This document shows, piece by piece, positions 42,538 through 52,809 of a stretch of 64,000 nucleotides of DNA. A model generated the notes under the pieces. The model searched no databases, was not told the origin of the DNA, and saw only the letters and a list, made by a program, of their open reading frames with translations. Made by a program: the position numbers and the translations under genes. Within the stretch, counting starts at the first letter, position 1. Each line of letters begins with the position of its first letter. The DNA comes from Agarivorans litoreus (GTDB lineage Bacteria > Pseudomonadota > Gammaproteobacteria > Enterobacterales > Celerinatantimonadaceae). The stretch spans positions 372,001 to 436,000 of the forward strand of contig NZ_BLPI01000001.1 in assembly GCF_019649015.1 (NCBI RefSeq), written 5' to 3'.

Positions 42538-43298
42538 ATCTAGCGATACTTATCCTACTGGAGCTAAGCTGCTGATAATCGAAAAGTGACACCAACAAAG
42601 CAGACCAAAAGTTAACAATTTGTTACACATTAACTTAGGGCGCATTTAGCCACTTGAAACTTATACTTTGGTATAGATGAGACACTTAATAGTAATGGTG
42701 CTTTGTTTATTTACAGACTCACACGTAAGCCATTGAATAGAAGTAAAAAGAAGACTAAAACCCTTCTATCATCCTTTAGTCTAAACAATGATAAATAGGG
42801 CGATGTTTCTATAAAAAAGACAAAAAAAGAGCTCTTGCAAAGCAAGAGCCAATGGAAACGTGCTTTTTGGAAACCTTCAACACTACTCCCCTCGATGTAG
42901 TGCTCGCCGACCAAAGCTAGAAGGTTCAAGCTACTAACCTAAATTAGCATGCTGATTTTGTAGGTCAACTATAAATTTTACAATTCATTAACTTTATGTG
43001 AGCAGCCTAACACGCTGAAGAAACGATGCATTTTTCGATCTCTTTTATTTCTTTAAACGTACTTTACTTATATAGAGCGAAGCAAATCACGCCTGTTTGT
43101 AATACTCGAAGAGCCTTGCGCAGGAAATCTTGAACGGACAGGATGGCAACAATTAATAACTAAGGGTTTTTAAAAAAATGCTTATTTTTTAGAAATTTAT
43201 TTTTGCCATGGTATAAACTTATTTTAGCGCTTCATGAAATCTTTTGTTTCCAAATTCTATCTTTTATAGAGATAGCTTGTATTTAGGAGGCCTAGGCC
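42538..43298. other. 760-base intergenic region with a candidate sRNA
   Basis: AT-rich region between divergent symporter and prkA genes. The central part contains a structured stretch ending in a strong leftward terminator (see 42826-42934). The right end holds the prkA promoter and a strong AGGAGG site. No protein gene; the 72-codon minus frame at 42711-42929 overlaps the hairpins and has no support. Confidence 0.5.
42826..42934 (-). ncRNA. Candidate small RNA with intrinsic terminator
   Basis: On the minus strand, GCTCTTGC TTT GCAAGAGC (42831-42849) is followed by TCTTTTTTTG, an intrinsic terminator with no gene before it. Upstream are two nested stems, GAACCTTC / GAAGGTT (42872-42878 with 42920-42926) and CACTAC / GTAGTG (42881-42886 with 42897-42902), the latter with a purine-rich loop. 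A TTGACC element (42963-42968) lies at a plausible -35 position with a weak -10. Length about 110 bases. No Rfam family recognised. Confidence 0.4.
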
Positions 43299-45221
43299 AT
43301 GAGTATTTTTGACCACTATCAACAGCGTTACGAGCAGGCTCAAGAAGAAGAGTTATCCCTCGACCAGTTTTTAACACTTTGTAAAGAACAACCAAGTACT
43401 TACGCCAGTGCAGCAGAACGCCTTTTGCTCGCCATTGGCGAGCCAGAAATGGTAGATACTTCTAAAGATCCACGCCTAAGCCGGCTTTTCTCTAACCGAA
43501 TTATCGCTCGTTATCCCGCTTTTAAAGAATTTTACGGGATGGAAGACAGCATTGAACAAATTGTCTCTTACTTAAAACACTCTTCTCAAGGCCTTGAAGA
43601 ACGCAAACAAATACTTTACCTGTTGGGTCCCGTTGGCGGTGGTAAATCCTCTTTGGCTGAAAAGCTGAAAGCTCTTATGCAACAAGTGCCTATCTACCGC
43701 TTAAAAGGCTCTCCAGTAAATGACCACCCGTTCTGTCTGTTTGATGCTAACGAAGATGGCAACATTCTAGAAAAAGAATACGGCATTAGTAAGCGCCATT
43801 TAAAAACCATTATGTCTCCCTGGGCAGCTAAACGTTTAAATGAATACGGCGGGGATATTACTAAGTTCAAAGTGGTAAAATGCTACCCATCTATCATCAA
43901 CCAAATTGCGATAGCTAAAACTGAGCCAGGCGATGAAAACAATCAAGATATTTCATCTCTGGTGGGTAAAGTAGACATTCGTCAATTAGAACATTTTGCG
44001 CAAAACGACCCCGATGCCTACAGCTACTCAGGCGCACTATGTAGAGCTAACCAAGGTTTAATGGAGTTTGTAGAGATGTTTAAAGCGCCTATTAAGGTGC
44101 TACACCCTCTTCTCACCGCCACCCAAGAAGGTAACTTCAACGGTACCGAAGGGCTCTCGGCAATCCCCTTCGAAGGCATAATTTTGGCTCACTCAAATGA
44201 ATCCGAGTGGCAAAGCTTCAAAAACAATAAAAACAACGAGGCATTCCTAGACCGTGTTTACATTGTAAAAGTACCTTATTGCTTACGAGTAAGTGAAGAG
44301 ATAAAAATTTATCAAAAACTACTGGATAATAGTGAGTTAAACACAGCCAAATGTGCTCCTAGCACCTTGGAATTATTATCGCAGTTTTCGGTATTGTCTC
44401 GGCTCAAAGACCCAGAGAACTCAAGCATCTATTCAAAAATGCGAGTTTACGACGGCGAAACACTGAAAGACACCGATCCTAAAGCGAAGTCGTACCAAGA
44501 ATACCGCGATTTTGCCGGGGTAAACGAGGGCATGGAGGGTTTATCCACCCGCTTCGCCTTTAAAATTTTATCTAGGGTGTTTAATTTTGATACTACCGAG
44601 GTAGCCGCTAACCCTGTTCACTTATTCTACGTTCTTGAACAACAAATTGAACGAGAGCAATATAGCCAAGAGGTCACCGATCGCTACCTTGAACATCTCA
44701 AAGGCTACCTCATTCCCAAGTATGTCGACTTTATTGGCAAAGAAATTCAAACCGCCTATTTAGAGTCGTACTCTGAATATGGACAAAACATATTTGACCG
44801 CTACGTGATTTATGCCGATTTCTGGATCCAGGACCAAGAATATCGAGACCCAGACACTGGCCAGCTGTTTGATCGCGCTGCACTTAATGCTGAGCTAGAA
44901 AAAATAGAGAAACCCGCTGGCATTAGTAACCCTAAAGATTTTCGTAATGAGATCGTTAACTTTGTTCTACGTGCTCGCGCAGGTAATGACGGGAAAAACC
45001 CTAACTGGACTAGCTACGAAAAACTTCGCACCGTTATCGAGAAGAAAATGTTCTCGAATACCGAAGACTTACTTCCTGTCATTTCATTCAATGCAAAAAC
45101 CTCCGCCGACGATCAACAAAAACACGATGACTTTGTTGCCCGAATGATGGAGAAAGGGTACACCCGCAAACAAGTGCGCTTGTTATCGGAATGGTATTTA
45201 CGCGTTCGTAAATCGTCTTAG
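43299..45221 (+). CDS. prkA: PrkA family serine protein kinase
   Basis: 640 aa. N-terminal AAA region with Walker A GPVGGGKSS (110-118), then the PrkA kinase-like C-terminal part (ETLKDTDPKAKSYQEYRDFAGVNEGMEGLSTRFAFKILSRVFN). Equals E. coli YeaG, a stress and starvation-induced protein with kinase or AAA protease activity. A strong AGGAGG precedes the ATG. First of the conserved trio with YeaH and SpoVR, which act together in stationary phase and nitrogen stress. Confidence 0.96.
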   Translation: MSIFDHYQQRYEQAQEEELSLDQFLTLCKEQPSTYASAAERLLLAIGEPEMVDTSKDPRLSRLFSNRIIARYPAFKEFYGMEDSIEQIVSYLKHSSQGLEERKQILYLLGPVGGGKSSLAEKLKALMQQVPIYRLKGSPVNDHPFCLFDANEDGNILEKEYGISKRHLKTIMSPWAAKRLNEYGGDITKFKVVKCYPSIINQIAIAKTEPGDENNQDISSLVGKVDIRQLEHFAQNDPDAYSYSGALCRANQGLMEFVEMFKAPIKVLHPLLTATQEGNFNGTEGLSAIPFEGIILAHSNESEWQSFKNNKNNEAFLDRVYIVKVPYCLRVSEEIKIYQKLLDNSELNTAKCAPSTLELLSQFSVLSRLKDPENSSIYSKMRVYDGETLKDTDPKAKSYQEYRDFAGVNEGMEGLSTRFAFKILSRVFNFDTTEVAANPVHLFYVLEQQIEREQYSQEVTDRYLEHLKGYLIPKYVDFIGKEIQTAYLESYSEYGQNIFDRYVIYADFWIQDQEYRDPDTGQLFDRAALNAELEKIEKPAGISNPKDFRNEIVNFVLRARAGNDGKNPNWTSYEKLRTVIEKKMFSNTEDLLPVISFNAKTSADDQQKHDDFVARMMEKGYTRKQVRLLSEWYLRVRKSS

Positions 45222-45239
45222 ATTGGATGGAGGGCGCCT

Positions 45240-46511
45240 ATGGCTCATTTTATCGATCGACGTTTAAATGGTAAGAATAAAAGCGCGGTTAACCGCCAGC
45301 GCTTTATTCGCCGCTATAAAAGCCAAATTAAACGCGCAGTAAATGATGCGGTTAATCAGCGCAGTATCCAAGACTTGGAGAACAGCGAAAGCATAAGCAT
45401 TCCTCATAAAGATATTACCGAACCCTTTTTTCACCAAGGTGAAGGGGGGCATCGCCAACGCACTCTACCTGGTAACGATCAGTTTGGAACAGGCGACAAA
45501 ATAGAACGCCCTCCTGGAGGAGATGGAGCTGGAGGACCAGGTGATGGTGAGGCCAGTGACCAAGGCGAAGGTACCGAAGAATTTCAATTTAACATTTCCA
45601 AAGACGAATACCTTGATATTCTATTTGACGATTTGGAGCTACCTAATCTTCAAGAAACAGACGTAGATAGCATTGTTGAATACCGCACCGCCCGCGCCGG
45701 CTTTACCAACGACGGGGTACCCGCCAATATTAATATTGTGCGCTCTTTACAAAACTCCCTAGCGCGACGAATGGCGATGGGAGGAGACAAACGCAAACGT
45801 TTACGTGCATTGGAACTACAGCTTGAACAAAGCCAATCAGACTCACAAGTTCCACATAGTGAGATTGAAGCGACAAAAGCAGAAATCGAGGTGCTAAAGC
45901 GCAAGCTTTCAAACATCCCATTTATCGATACCTTCGATCTTAAATTTAATAACTTTGCTAAACACCCAGTACCAAGCAGCCAAGCTGTGATGTTTTGTTT
46001 AATGGATGTCTCTGGCTCTATGGACCAAGCAACCAAAGACATTGCTAAGCGTTTCTACTTACTGCTCTATCTATTTTTGACCCGCAGTTACGAAAAAATC
46101 GACGTAGTATTTATTCGCCACCACACTCAAGCTAAAGAAGTTGATGAGCATGAATTTTTCTACTCTCAAGAAACCGGTGGCACCATTGTCTCTAGTGCGC
46201 TTAACTTAATGGACAAAATTATTGAAGATCGCTACCCGAAAAACCAATGGAACATATACGCAGCACAAGCTTCCGACGGCGATAACTGGGCCGACGATTC
46301 CCCCAAGTGTCGTGCATTACTGGAAAAAACGCTGTTACCTTTAAGTCGTCATTACGCTTACATCGAAATCACCAGCCGTGCCCACCAAAGCTTGTGGCAC
46401 GAATACGAACAACTCAGTGAAATTTTCCCTAACTTCTCTATTCGTCATGTGAAAAATGCCGAGGAAATATTGCCGACATTTAGAGATCTCTTCAAAAAAG
46501 CCACTGTGTGA
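45240..46511 (+). CDS. YeaH/YhbH family protein (DUF444)
   Basis: 423 aa. Basic N-terminus ([31 protein letters not shown]), a Gly/Asp-rich low-complexity linker ([22 protein letters not shown]), then a von Willebrand factor A-like domain with the metal site D-V-S-G-S (MDVSGSMDQ) and ASDGDN. DUF444 proteins are partners of PrkA; the vWA site suggests a metal-dependent interaction scaffold. Starts 18 bases after prkA. Confidence 0.94.
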   Translation: MAHFIDRRLNGKNKSAVNRQRFIRRYKSQIKRAVNDAVNQRSIQDLENSESISIPHKDITEPFFHQGEGGHRQRTLPGNDQFGTGDKIERPPGGDGAGGPGDGEASDQGEGTEEFQFNISKDEYLDILFDDLELPNLQETDVDSIVEYRTARAGFTNDGVPANINIVRSLQNSLARRMAMGGDKRKRLRALELQLEQSQSDSQVPHSEIEATKAEIEVLKRKLSNIPFIDTFDLKFNNFAKHPVPSSQAVMFCLMDVSGSMDQATKDIAKRFYLLLYLFLTRSYEKIDVVFIRHHTQAKEVDEHEFFYSQETGGTIVSSALNLMDKIIEDRYPKNQWNIYAAQASDGDNWADDSPKCRALLEKTLLPLSRHYAYIEITSRAHQSLWHEYEQLSEIFPNFSIRHVKNAEEILPTFRDLFKKATV

Positions 46512-46518
46512 GGCCCTT

Positions 46519-48018
46519 ATGAGCAAAACTAAGATGTTGCCCGATGGACCAGATTGGACCTTTGAAATGCTTGAGCTTTATCATCAAGAAATTGAGAAGG
46601 TTGCACAACACTATCAATTGGATACCTATCCTAATCAAATTGAAGTAATTACCGCGGAACAAATGATGGATGCCTATTCCAGCGTAGGTATGCCCATTGG
46701 TTACCACCACTGGTCCTATGGCAAAAAATTCATCCAAACTGAACAAACCTACAAACGCGGTCAAATGGGCTTAGCCTACGAAATTGTTATTAATTCAGAT
46801 CCTTGTATTGCTTACTTAATGGAAGAAAACACCATGCCAATGCAGGCTTTAGTTATCGCCCATGCCTGCTTTGGCCACAATAGTTTTTTCAAAAACAACT
46901 ACCTGTTTAAAACATGGACCGATGCCAGCTCAATTATCGATTATCTGGTATTTGCCAAAAACTACATTAGCAAGTGCGAAGCTCGCCATGGCGTACAAGC
47001 AGTAGAAGACTTGCTAGACTCTTGCCACGCTTTAATGAATTACGGTGTTGACCGTTACAAGCGCCCTAGCCCAATTTCAATGGAAGAGGAAAAGTCTCGC
47101 CAAGACGCTCGAGCAGAATACTTACAGAGCCAAATCAATGAACTGTGGAAAACCATTCCTACCAAAGAAGATCCAAACATAGAAAAGCGTCAGCGTTTTC
47201 CCGCCTCTCCAGAAGAAAACATCCTCTACTTCATCGAAAAACATGCCCCCTTATTGGAGACTTGGCAGCGAGAAATTGTTCGCATAGTAAGAAAAATAAG
47301 TCAGTATTTTTACCCTCAAAAACAAACTCAAGTGATGAATGAAGGATGGGCTACGTTCTGGCATTACACCATCACTAATCATATGTTCGACCATGGACAA
47401 GTGAGCGAGCGCTTTATTCTTGAAATTTTGCACAGCCACACCAGCGTAGTGATGCAACCCGCTTATAACAGCCCTTATTTTAACGGGATAAACCCTTACG
47501 CGCTGGGTTTCGCCATGATGACCGATATCCGTAGAATATGTGAATCGCCCACCGATGAAGACCGCAAGTGGTTCCCCGATATCGCGGGAAGTGATTGGCT
47601 TAAAACCCTGCACTTTGCTATGCAAAACTTTAAGGATGAAAGCTTTATTAGCCAATACTTATCACCCAAGGTAATACGTGACTTAAAATTGTTCACCCTC
47701 GATGACGACGAAAACAAACCCTACTTAAAAGTTAAAGCCATTCATGATGACCATGGCTACCAACAAGTGCGCGAAGCCTTAAGTGCCCAATACAATCTAA
47801 GTAACATTGAACCTAATATTCAAGTTTATAACGTAAACCTTCGTGGAGACCGCTCACTGACCTTACGCTACGTCCCTCATCAAGGCATTCCACTAGGCAA
47901 AAGCAAAGATGAGGTGATTAAACACCTTCATCGCTTATGGGGCTTCGATGTAATTCTCGAGCAAAGTGACGATAAAGGCGGCATACAAGAAATAGCCCGC
48001 TGCCCAGCACACGACTAA
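46519..48018 (+). CDS. SpoVR family protein
   Basis: 499 aa from ATG 46519, 7 bases after the YeaH stop; a longer frame overlapping YeaH was rejected. Contains the SpoVR blocks GMPIGYHHWSYGKKF, HACFGHNSFFKNNYLF, HAPLLETWQREIVRIVRKISQYFYPQKQTQVMNEGWATFWHY and the HDDHGYQQVREALSAQYNL tail. Equals E. coli YcgB. The molecular role is unknown; conserved linkage with PrkA/YeaH indicates a shared stress function. Confidence 0.95.
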   Translation: MSKTKMLPDGPDWTFEMLELYHQEIEKVAQHYQLDTYPNQIEVITAEQMMDAYSSVGMPIGYHHWSYGKKFIQTEQTYKRGQMGLAYEIVINSDPCIAYLMEENTMPMQALVIAHACFGHNSFFKNNYLFKTWTDASSIIDYLVFAKNYISKCEARHGVQAVEDLLDSCHALMNYGVDRYKRPSPISMEEEKSRQDARAEYLQSQINELWKTIPTKEDPNIEKRQRFPASPEENILYFIEKHAPLLETWQREIVRIVRKISQYFYPQKQTQVMNEGWATFWHYTITNHMFDHGQVSERFILEILHSHTSVVMQPAYNSPYFNGINPYALGFAMMTDIRRICESPTDEDRKWFPDIAGSDWLKTLHFAMQNFKDESFISQYLSPKVIRDLKLFTLDDDENKPYLKVKAIHDDHGYQQVREALSAQYNLSNIEPNIQVYNVNLRGDRSLTLRYVPHQGIPLGKSKDEVIKHLHRLWGFDVILEQSDDKGGIQEIARCPAHD

Positions 48019-48033
48019 ATTGAGTCGCAAAAA

Positions 48034-48055
48034 AAAGCCACCTTTAGGTGGCTTT
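48034..48055. terminator. Bidirectional terminator between spoVR and nhaD
   Basis: AAAGCCACCT TT AGGTGGCTTT, 10-bp perfect stem with an A-run before it, suitable for both convergent operons. Confidence 0.85.
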
Positions 48056-48071
48056 GCTATTTCTGATTCAA

Positions 48072-49487
48072 TTAAAACAACGCGTTGTTCAGCATTAAGT
48101 GGCAAACAATAGATGCGGCATAACCTAAGGCAATAACCGGTGCCCAACGAAGGTGACTAATAAAGGTATAGTGGCCTCTAGCCTGCCCCATTAACGCAAC
48201 CCCTGCCGCAGAGCCAATCGACAACATGCTACCACCCACCCCTGCGGTTAGTGTCACCAATAACCATTGGCCTAAAGACATTGCTGGCTCCATGGTAAGA
48301 ACTGCAAACATCACCGGGATGTTATCTACAATGGCACTTAATACCCCAACGGCAATATTGGCGTAGGTTGGGTCCCAATTTAAGTACATGGTGTTAGATG
48401 CCATTTCTAGGTAACCAATAAATCCAAGGCCACCAACACAAATAACTACACCGTAGAAGAACAGTAAAGTGTCCCATTCGGCCCGTGCTACCCGGTTAAA
48501 AATATCAAAGGGTACTACGCTGCCTAAGGCTTTTAATCGGGCATCATCACGATGAGAAATCGCATCAACAGCTTTTTTATGCAAGCTAGACGCAAGTGTT
48601 TTACGCAAGAAGAAGCCAAAGAACTGTAAGTAACCCAAGCCCATCATCATGCCCATTACCGGTGGCATGTGGAACAAACTATGTCCCATTACAGCTGTGG
48701 CAATAGTGATCAAAAATAAACCAACAATTCGTCTTGCGCCGCGCTTTAACTCCACTTCTTCGTGTTCTGCTTCTACTGCTTCTGCGGAAACAAACATCGA
48801 CATGATAAAGGCAGGAATAACAAAATTAACGAAAGAAGGGATTAGCAAATCGAAGAACTGACCAAAAGTAACCAAACCTTTTTGCCAAACCATCAGGGTA
48901 GTAATATCACCAAATGGACTAAATGCTCCACCAGCATTAGCGCCAATAACAATGTTGATACACGCTAGGTTAATAAATCGGCTGTTTCCTTGCGCTACTT
49001 TAGTCACCACCGCACACATCAGTAGCGCAGTGGTAAGGTTATCGGCCACTGGCGAAATAACAAAGGCTAAGCAGCCCGTTAACCAAAACAGCTTACGATA
49101 ACTCAGTTTTTTACTGACTAGCCAAGCTCGCAATGCATCAAATAAGCGTCGTTCCTCCATGGCATTGATGTATGTCATCGCCACCAGCAAGAACAGCATT
49201 AACTCTGAAAACTCCAATAAGTTATGGCGAAAGGCATCAGTTACCAGCTCTTCGTGACCAGAGCCGCGGTAATAAATAGCAATCAAAAACCAAATTAAGC
49301 CTGCGGCGACCAGCACGGGTTTCGACTTTCTTAGATGAATAACCTCTTCACTCATCACCAACAAGTAAGCAATGGCAAAAATGACTAAGGCGCTATAGCC
49401 TACCCAAGACGAGGTTAAGCTCAAGCCATCAGCGGCATAACTAGCAGAAGAAAAAAACAACAATAACAGAGGCAACAATATACGCAT
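48072..49487 (-). CDS. nhaD: Sodium:proton antiporter NhaD
   Basis: 471 aa. N-terminal signal-like segment (ending SYA|AD) and about 12 membrane segments. Characteristic NhaD blocks: DAFRHNLLEFSELMLFLLVAMTYINAMEERRLF, FVISPVADNLTTALLMCAVV, NIVIGANAGGAFSPFGDITTLMVWQ, and SAIVDNIPVMFAVLTMEP. It expels Na+ or Li+ in exchange for protons at alkaline pH, fitting a marine host. Convergent with spoVR. Confidence 0.95.
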   Translation of the reverse strand: MRILLPLLLLFFSSASYAADGLSLTSSWVGYSALVIFAIAYLLVMSEEVIHLRKSKPVLVAAGLIWFLIAIYYRGSGHEELVTDAFRHNLLEFSELMLFLLVAMTYINAMEERRLFDALRAWLVSKKLSYRKLFWLTGCLAFVISPVADNLTTALLMCAVVTKVAQGNSRFINLACINIVIGANAGGAFSPFGDITTLMVWQKGLVTFGQFFDLLIPSFVNFVIPAFIMSMFVSAEAVEAEHEEVELKRGARRIVGLFLITIATAVMGHSLFHMPPVMGMMMGLGYLQFFGFFLRKTLASSLHKKAVDAISHRDDARLKALGSVVPFDIFNRVARAEWDTLLFFYGVVICVGGLGFIGYLEMASNTMYLNWDPTYANIAVGVLSAIVDNIPVMFAVLTMEPAMSLGQWLLVTLTAGVGGSMLSIGSAAGVALMGQARGHYTFISHLRWAPVIALGYAASIVCHLMLNNALF

Positions 49488-49543
49488 TAAATCCCACTCC
49501 TTAGGCGAATGCTCATTTGTTTTAGATTGATAAAGATTTCGTT

Positions 49544-50722
49544 TTAGCGTCCGTAGCTTAGGGCGCTGGCACTTCGATGATTGTTCATTGCATTTTCAGC
49601 TTTGCTCATTAGTGCCTCAATATTGTTGGCAGTGCCATCTACGCAAGCCACTCCCAAACGAGAGCCAAGTTCTAACTCATCCAGATAGTTGAGCCAAAAT
49701 TCGCTACCTAAAGCATCGTGGATCCGTTCTGCAGTATCCAAAGCTTGGTACAAGCTAGATTCAGGTAAACCAATAACAAACTGATCTTTTTCGCAACGCG
49801 CTAACAAGTCAACTTTGCGTACCTTCGATAGTAAAAAATTCGCTAGTTTAACCAATAGCTTATCAGCTTCATCAGCGCCTAATTTATCACGGTATCGACT
49901 AAAATGATTGACGTTAATCAAAACAATAGAATAGGCATTCTGATAACGAGAGGTACGTTCAATTTCTATCTCAGAAAATTGTTTAAAGCGCGCAAAGTTA
50001 GCACAGCCTGTAAGCTCATCGGTATCGATAGATTGCTTAAACAAAGGGAGGTTTTCGCTACTTGGCTGTTCTTTCTCTTGAAACAAATCTAAGCCTTGTT
50101 CATGAGTATAACGATGGCGCCACAAGGCATGGCAAAGACAAACAATGATACATACCAACAAACAGTTCACTAAGGTATTTGGCAGCTCGACATAAGGCCA
50201 ATTTTGTATTTGGCTTGCGTTTAAAAGCTCAACACCACTCAACGTGAGCAGAGTAGCAACAACTATCAACATAATTGCGAGCAAGATAGGCAAATAGAAA
50301 CAAATAAACAGTAACGGTAGGCTGTATACTAACCAATCAGGAACCACACTAAACTGCAGCTCCCCTCCACCATGCATTAACGCGAATACTAAAACAAAAT
50401 GAATCACTGCATGGCCAGCTAACAAGGCATGGGCTGAGCGAGCCGTCACCAAGTTTAAACCACGCCAGGTGAGCAATATTTGATAACAAAACCAAACGCT
50501 TAATGCTAAAAATGCACCTATATTGGCTTGTTGCCACCAAGCAGCAAGTACACCCGATTGAAAAAGATAGGAAATAACACACAAGCAATAGAGCGATTGA
50601 ACCCAAAAGAGATGTTGGCGCTGTTGTTGCCACTGCCAGTTAGCAAATTGCCGTTCTTGGCTAGAGGAAGAAAAGCCCATAAATACGCTTTTCCACGCTT
50701 GCATAACTTGTGGCTGTCGCAT
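49544..50722 (-). CDS. Membrane protein with degenerate GGDEF domain
   Basis: 392 aa. About six membrane segments in residues 35-200, then a GGDEF fold starting DELTGCANFARF. The active-site loop reads E-K-D-Q-F (311-315) where G-G-D/E-E-F is needed, and the metal-site strand is NVNHFS instead of DxDxFK. It is therefore unlikely to make c-di-GMP and may act as a c-di-GMP or GTP sensor or an interaction module. Monocistronic and divergent from csdA. Confidence 0.85.
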   Translation of the reverse strand: MRQPQVMQAWKSVFMGFSSSSQERQFANWQWQQQRQHLFWVQSLYCLCVISYLFQSGVLAAWWQQANIGAFLALSVWFCYQILLTWRGLNLVTARSAHALLAGHAVIHFVLVFALMHGGGELQFSVVPDWLVYSLPLLFICFYLPILLAIMLIVVATLLTLSGVELLNASQIQNWPYVELPNTLVNCLLVCIIVCLCHALWRHRYTHEQGLDLFQEKEQPSSENLPLFKQSIDTDELTGCANFARFKQFSEIEIERTSRYQNAYSIVLINVNHFSRYRDKLGADEADKLLVKLANFLLSKVRKVDLLARCEKDQFVIGLPESSLYQALDTAERIHDALGSEFWLNYLDELELGSRLGVACVDGTANNIEALMSKAENAMNNHRSASALSYGR

Positions 50723-50830
50723 CCTTCCTTTAACTCCCGTTGTTAAATCACAGAGAACACCGATATAAGCTAGTTTAGATTTGCGCCTAGGGCTACAATA
50801 TCGGCTTTAATTGCCAAACAAAGAATCATT

Positions 50831-52045
50831 GTGACTTCACTTAAGCATACTCGCTATCGACAATTTTTCCCGTCATTAAACGGTACTAATCAGCCATTTG
50901 CATACCTTGATAGCGCAGCTTCAACTCAAGTCCCTGAAGTCGTCTTAAAAGACATTGAACAATATTACCGCCAAGGTCATGCCAATGTACATAGAGCAAG
51001 TCATAGCTTTGCTCGACATGCCACCAATGCCTTTGAATTAGCAAGGAAAACACTTGCAGAATTTATTGGTGCTAAGGCGCAAAATCTTATTTGGACCAGC
51101 GGAACAACTCAAGCCGCCAACCTATTGGCAGATGGCCTCGCCCATTTAGTTGATGAAGGCGACGAAATTTGGGTTAGCGAGCTCGAACATCACTCAAACT
51201 TAGTACCTTGGCAACAATTAGCCTTTAAGCGTAAGGCGAATCTAAAAGTAATTCCTGTACTAGACAATGGTGATATAGATTTAGCTTACTTTCGCCAGCA
51301 ACTTAGCGACAAATGTAAAATTGTTGCCGTTGCCCATGTATCAAACAGTATTGGTGCTATGCAGCCAATACCCGAATTATCTAGGCTAGCCCACCAGTTC
51401 GGCGCAAAAATAGTGGTGGATGGCGCACAAGCTGTAGCCCACTTAGACGTCGATGTTAATCGCTTAGCGTGTGACTATTACTTGTTTTCTGGACACAAGT
51501 TATATGGGCCAACTGGCATAGGCGCGCTATATGGAAGCGAAGAAGCCTTAGAACTGCTCGAGCCCAGCGTGTTTGGTGGAGAGATGATAAATAAGGTGTC
51601 TTTTGAAACCAGCACCTGGAACAGTCTTCCTTATCGCCTAGAGGCAGGGACCCCTAACATAGCTGGGGCAATAGGTTTGGCCTCAGCCATAAAGTTCTTA
51701 GCGCAGTTCCCTTTAAAAGAGCGTCTTAGTCACGAGCGCCAATTATTAGCTTATGCGCTACAGCAGCTTAAACAGCACCCCAAGGTTGAACTGGTTGGTG
51801 AACCGATGATGAGAGTTGGTTTAATTGCGTTCAACTTGCAAGGTATTCACCCTCAAGATGCCGCCACCCTATTTGACCAATACAATGTAGCTTTGCGCTG
51901 TGGCCATCATTGCGCAATGCCCTTAAGCAGTCGTTTGTCTCCAGAAGGCAGTATTCGTTTGTCACTTGGCTTATATAACAATCAACAAGATATTGACCAA
52001 GCGATAGAAGCAATTGATAAAATTATGGAGTTGTTTGGTGAATAG
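50831..52045 (+). CDS. csdA: Cysteine desulfurase
   Basis: 404 aa from GTG 50831. Class V aminotransferase fold: PLP-lysine in SGHKLYGPTG, ASHSFARHATNAFE, and the persulfide Cys in LRCGHHCAMPL near the C-terminus, the SufS/CsdA (group II) type. It removes sulfur from cysteine and hands it to CsdE. The following gene overlaps its stop, so the two are coupled. Confidence 0.93.
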   Translation: MTSLKHTRYRQFFPSLNGTNQPFAYLDSAASTQVPEVVLKDIEQYYRQGHANVHRASHSFARHATNAFELARKTLAEFIGAKAQNLIWTSGTTQAANLLADGLAHLVDEGDEIWVSELEHHSNLVPWQQLAFKRKANLKVIPVLDNGDIDLAYFRQQLSDKCKIVAVAHVSNSIGAMQPIPELSRLAHQFGAKIVVDGAQAVAHLDVDVNRLACDYYLFSGHKLYGPTGIGALYGSEEALELLEPSVFGGEMINKVSFETSTWNSLPYRLEAGTPNIAGAIGLASAIKFLAQFPLKERLSHERQLLAYALQQLKQHPKVELVGEPMMRVGLIAFNLQGIHPQDAATLFDQYNVALRCGHHCAMPLSSRLSPEGSIRLSLGLYNNQQDIDQAIEAIDKIMELFGE

Positions 52046-52433
52046 AGCACCGCAAGTTGAACTAAACATAGAACAGATTGAACAGCGCTTTGTTAATTGT
52101 AAGTCTTGGGAAGAGCGTTACCGCCAACTGCTGCTGTTAAGCAAAGTACTGGGCCCGATGGACTCTCAATACCAAACACAAGAAAACTTAGTGCAAGGCT
52201 GCGAAAGCGATGTGTGGCTGTATTATGCCAATACGCAGCTAGTAGTTGATAGTAATGCGAAAATCATCAAGGGTTTACTGGTAATCGTGCTAGCCAGCTT
52301 CGCGCAGGATGCTGAAAACACTCAAATAACATTTAGCCAAACTTTAGAAAAGCTTGGCTTAGCACATCATTTAAGTGAATCGAGAAACAATGGAATAACG
52401 GCGATATTGCAGAACATCGCAAAGTTAAGCTAA
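52038..52433 (+). CDS. csdE: SufE-type sulfur acceptor CsdE
   Basis: 131 aa from GTG 52038, which has GGAG 7 bases upstream and overlaps the csdA stop. SufE-fold with the acceptor Cys55 in VQGCESDVW, and SWEERYRQLLLLSKVLGPM at the N-terminus. It takes the persulfide from CsdA and stimulates the desulfurase. An upstream in-frame extension (52014) was rejected because the ribosome binding site points to the GTG. Confidence 0.92.
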   Translation: MNRAPQVELNIEQIEQRFVNCKSWEERYRQLLLLSKVLGPMDSQYQTQENLVQGCESDVWLYYANTQLVVDSNAKIIKGLLVIVLASFAQDAENTQITFSQTLEKLGLAHHLSESRNNGITAILQNIAKLS

Positions 52434-52437
52434 GCGG

Positions 52438-52680
52438 TTACTCTTCGCTAGGAATGGTATAAGTGCGGCGTTTTTTGGTTTTTATCACAACTTTTGATTT
52501 AGCACCGCCTTCTTCCATCACCGCCCTATATTCACTTCTAGGCACTGGTTTAGCTTGAGGTACTGGCTTGGTGGCTGCAGGTGGACGGCTCGTTACACTA
52601 TAGGTAAATCCACAATCACGACAGGCCATTAATGCTGGTTTATGGCCACCGCAAGATGGACATTTTAGATTAGAGCTCAC
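52438..52680 (-). CDS. Small zinc-ribbon protein
   Basis: 80 aa from GTG 52680 (AGGA 7 bases upstream). Two CxxC pairs near the N-terminus (CPSCGGHKPALMACRDCGF) form a zinc ribbon; the rest is Pro-, Lys- and Arg-rich and probably disordered, ending KTKKRRTYTIPSEE. It may bind nucleic acid, but no family function is known. Converges on csdE with 4 bases between stops. Confidence 0.7.
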   Translation of the reverse strand: MSSNLKCPSCGGHKPALMACRDCGFTYSVTSRPPAATKPVPQAKPVPRSEYRAVMEEGGAKSKVVIKTKKRRTYTIPSEE

Positions 52681-52809
52681 TACTGGTTCCTATTTCTTTC
52701 TATGGGAAATTTAGTTTATTGCTTAAGTGTATTTGATCATCTGCAATTAATCACAACAAATTAAACATTTAATGATCCGGTTAGCTATTTACTTAGATTT
52801 ATCGTTAGT

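Noticed and set aside
42711..42929. 72-codon minus-strand ORF
   Set aside because: It runs through the hairpins and terminator of the candidate sRNA and has no protein-like features.
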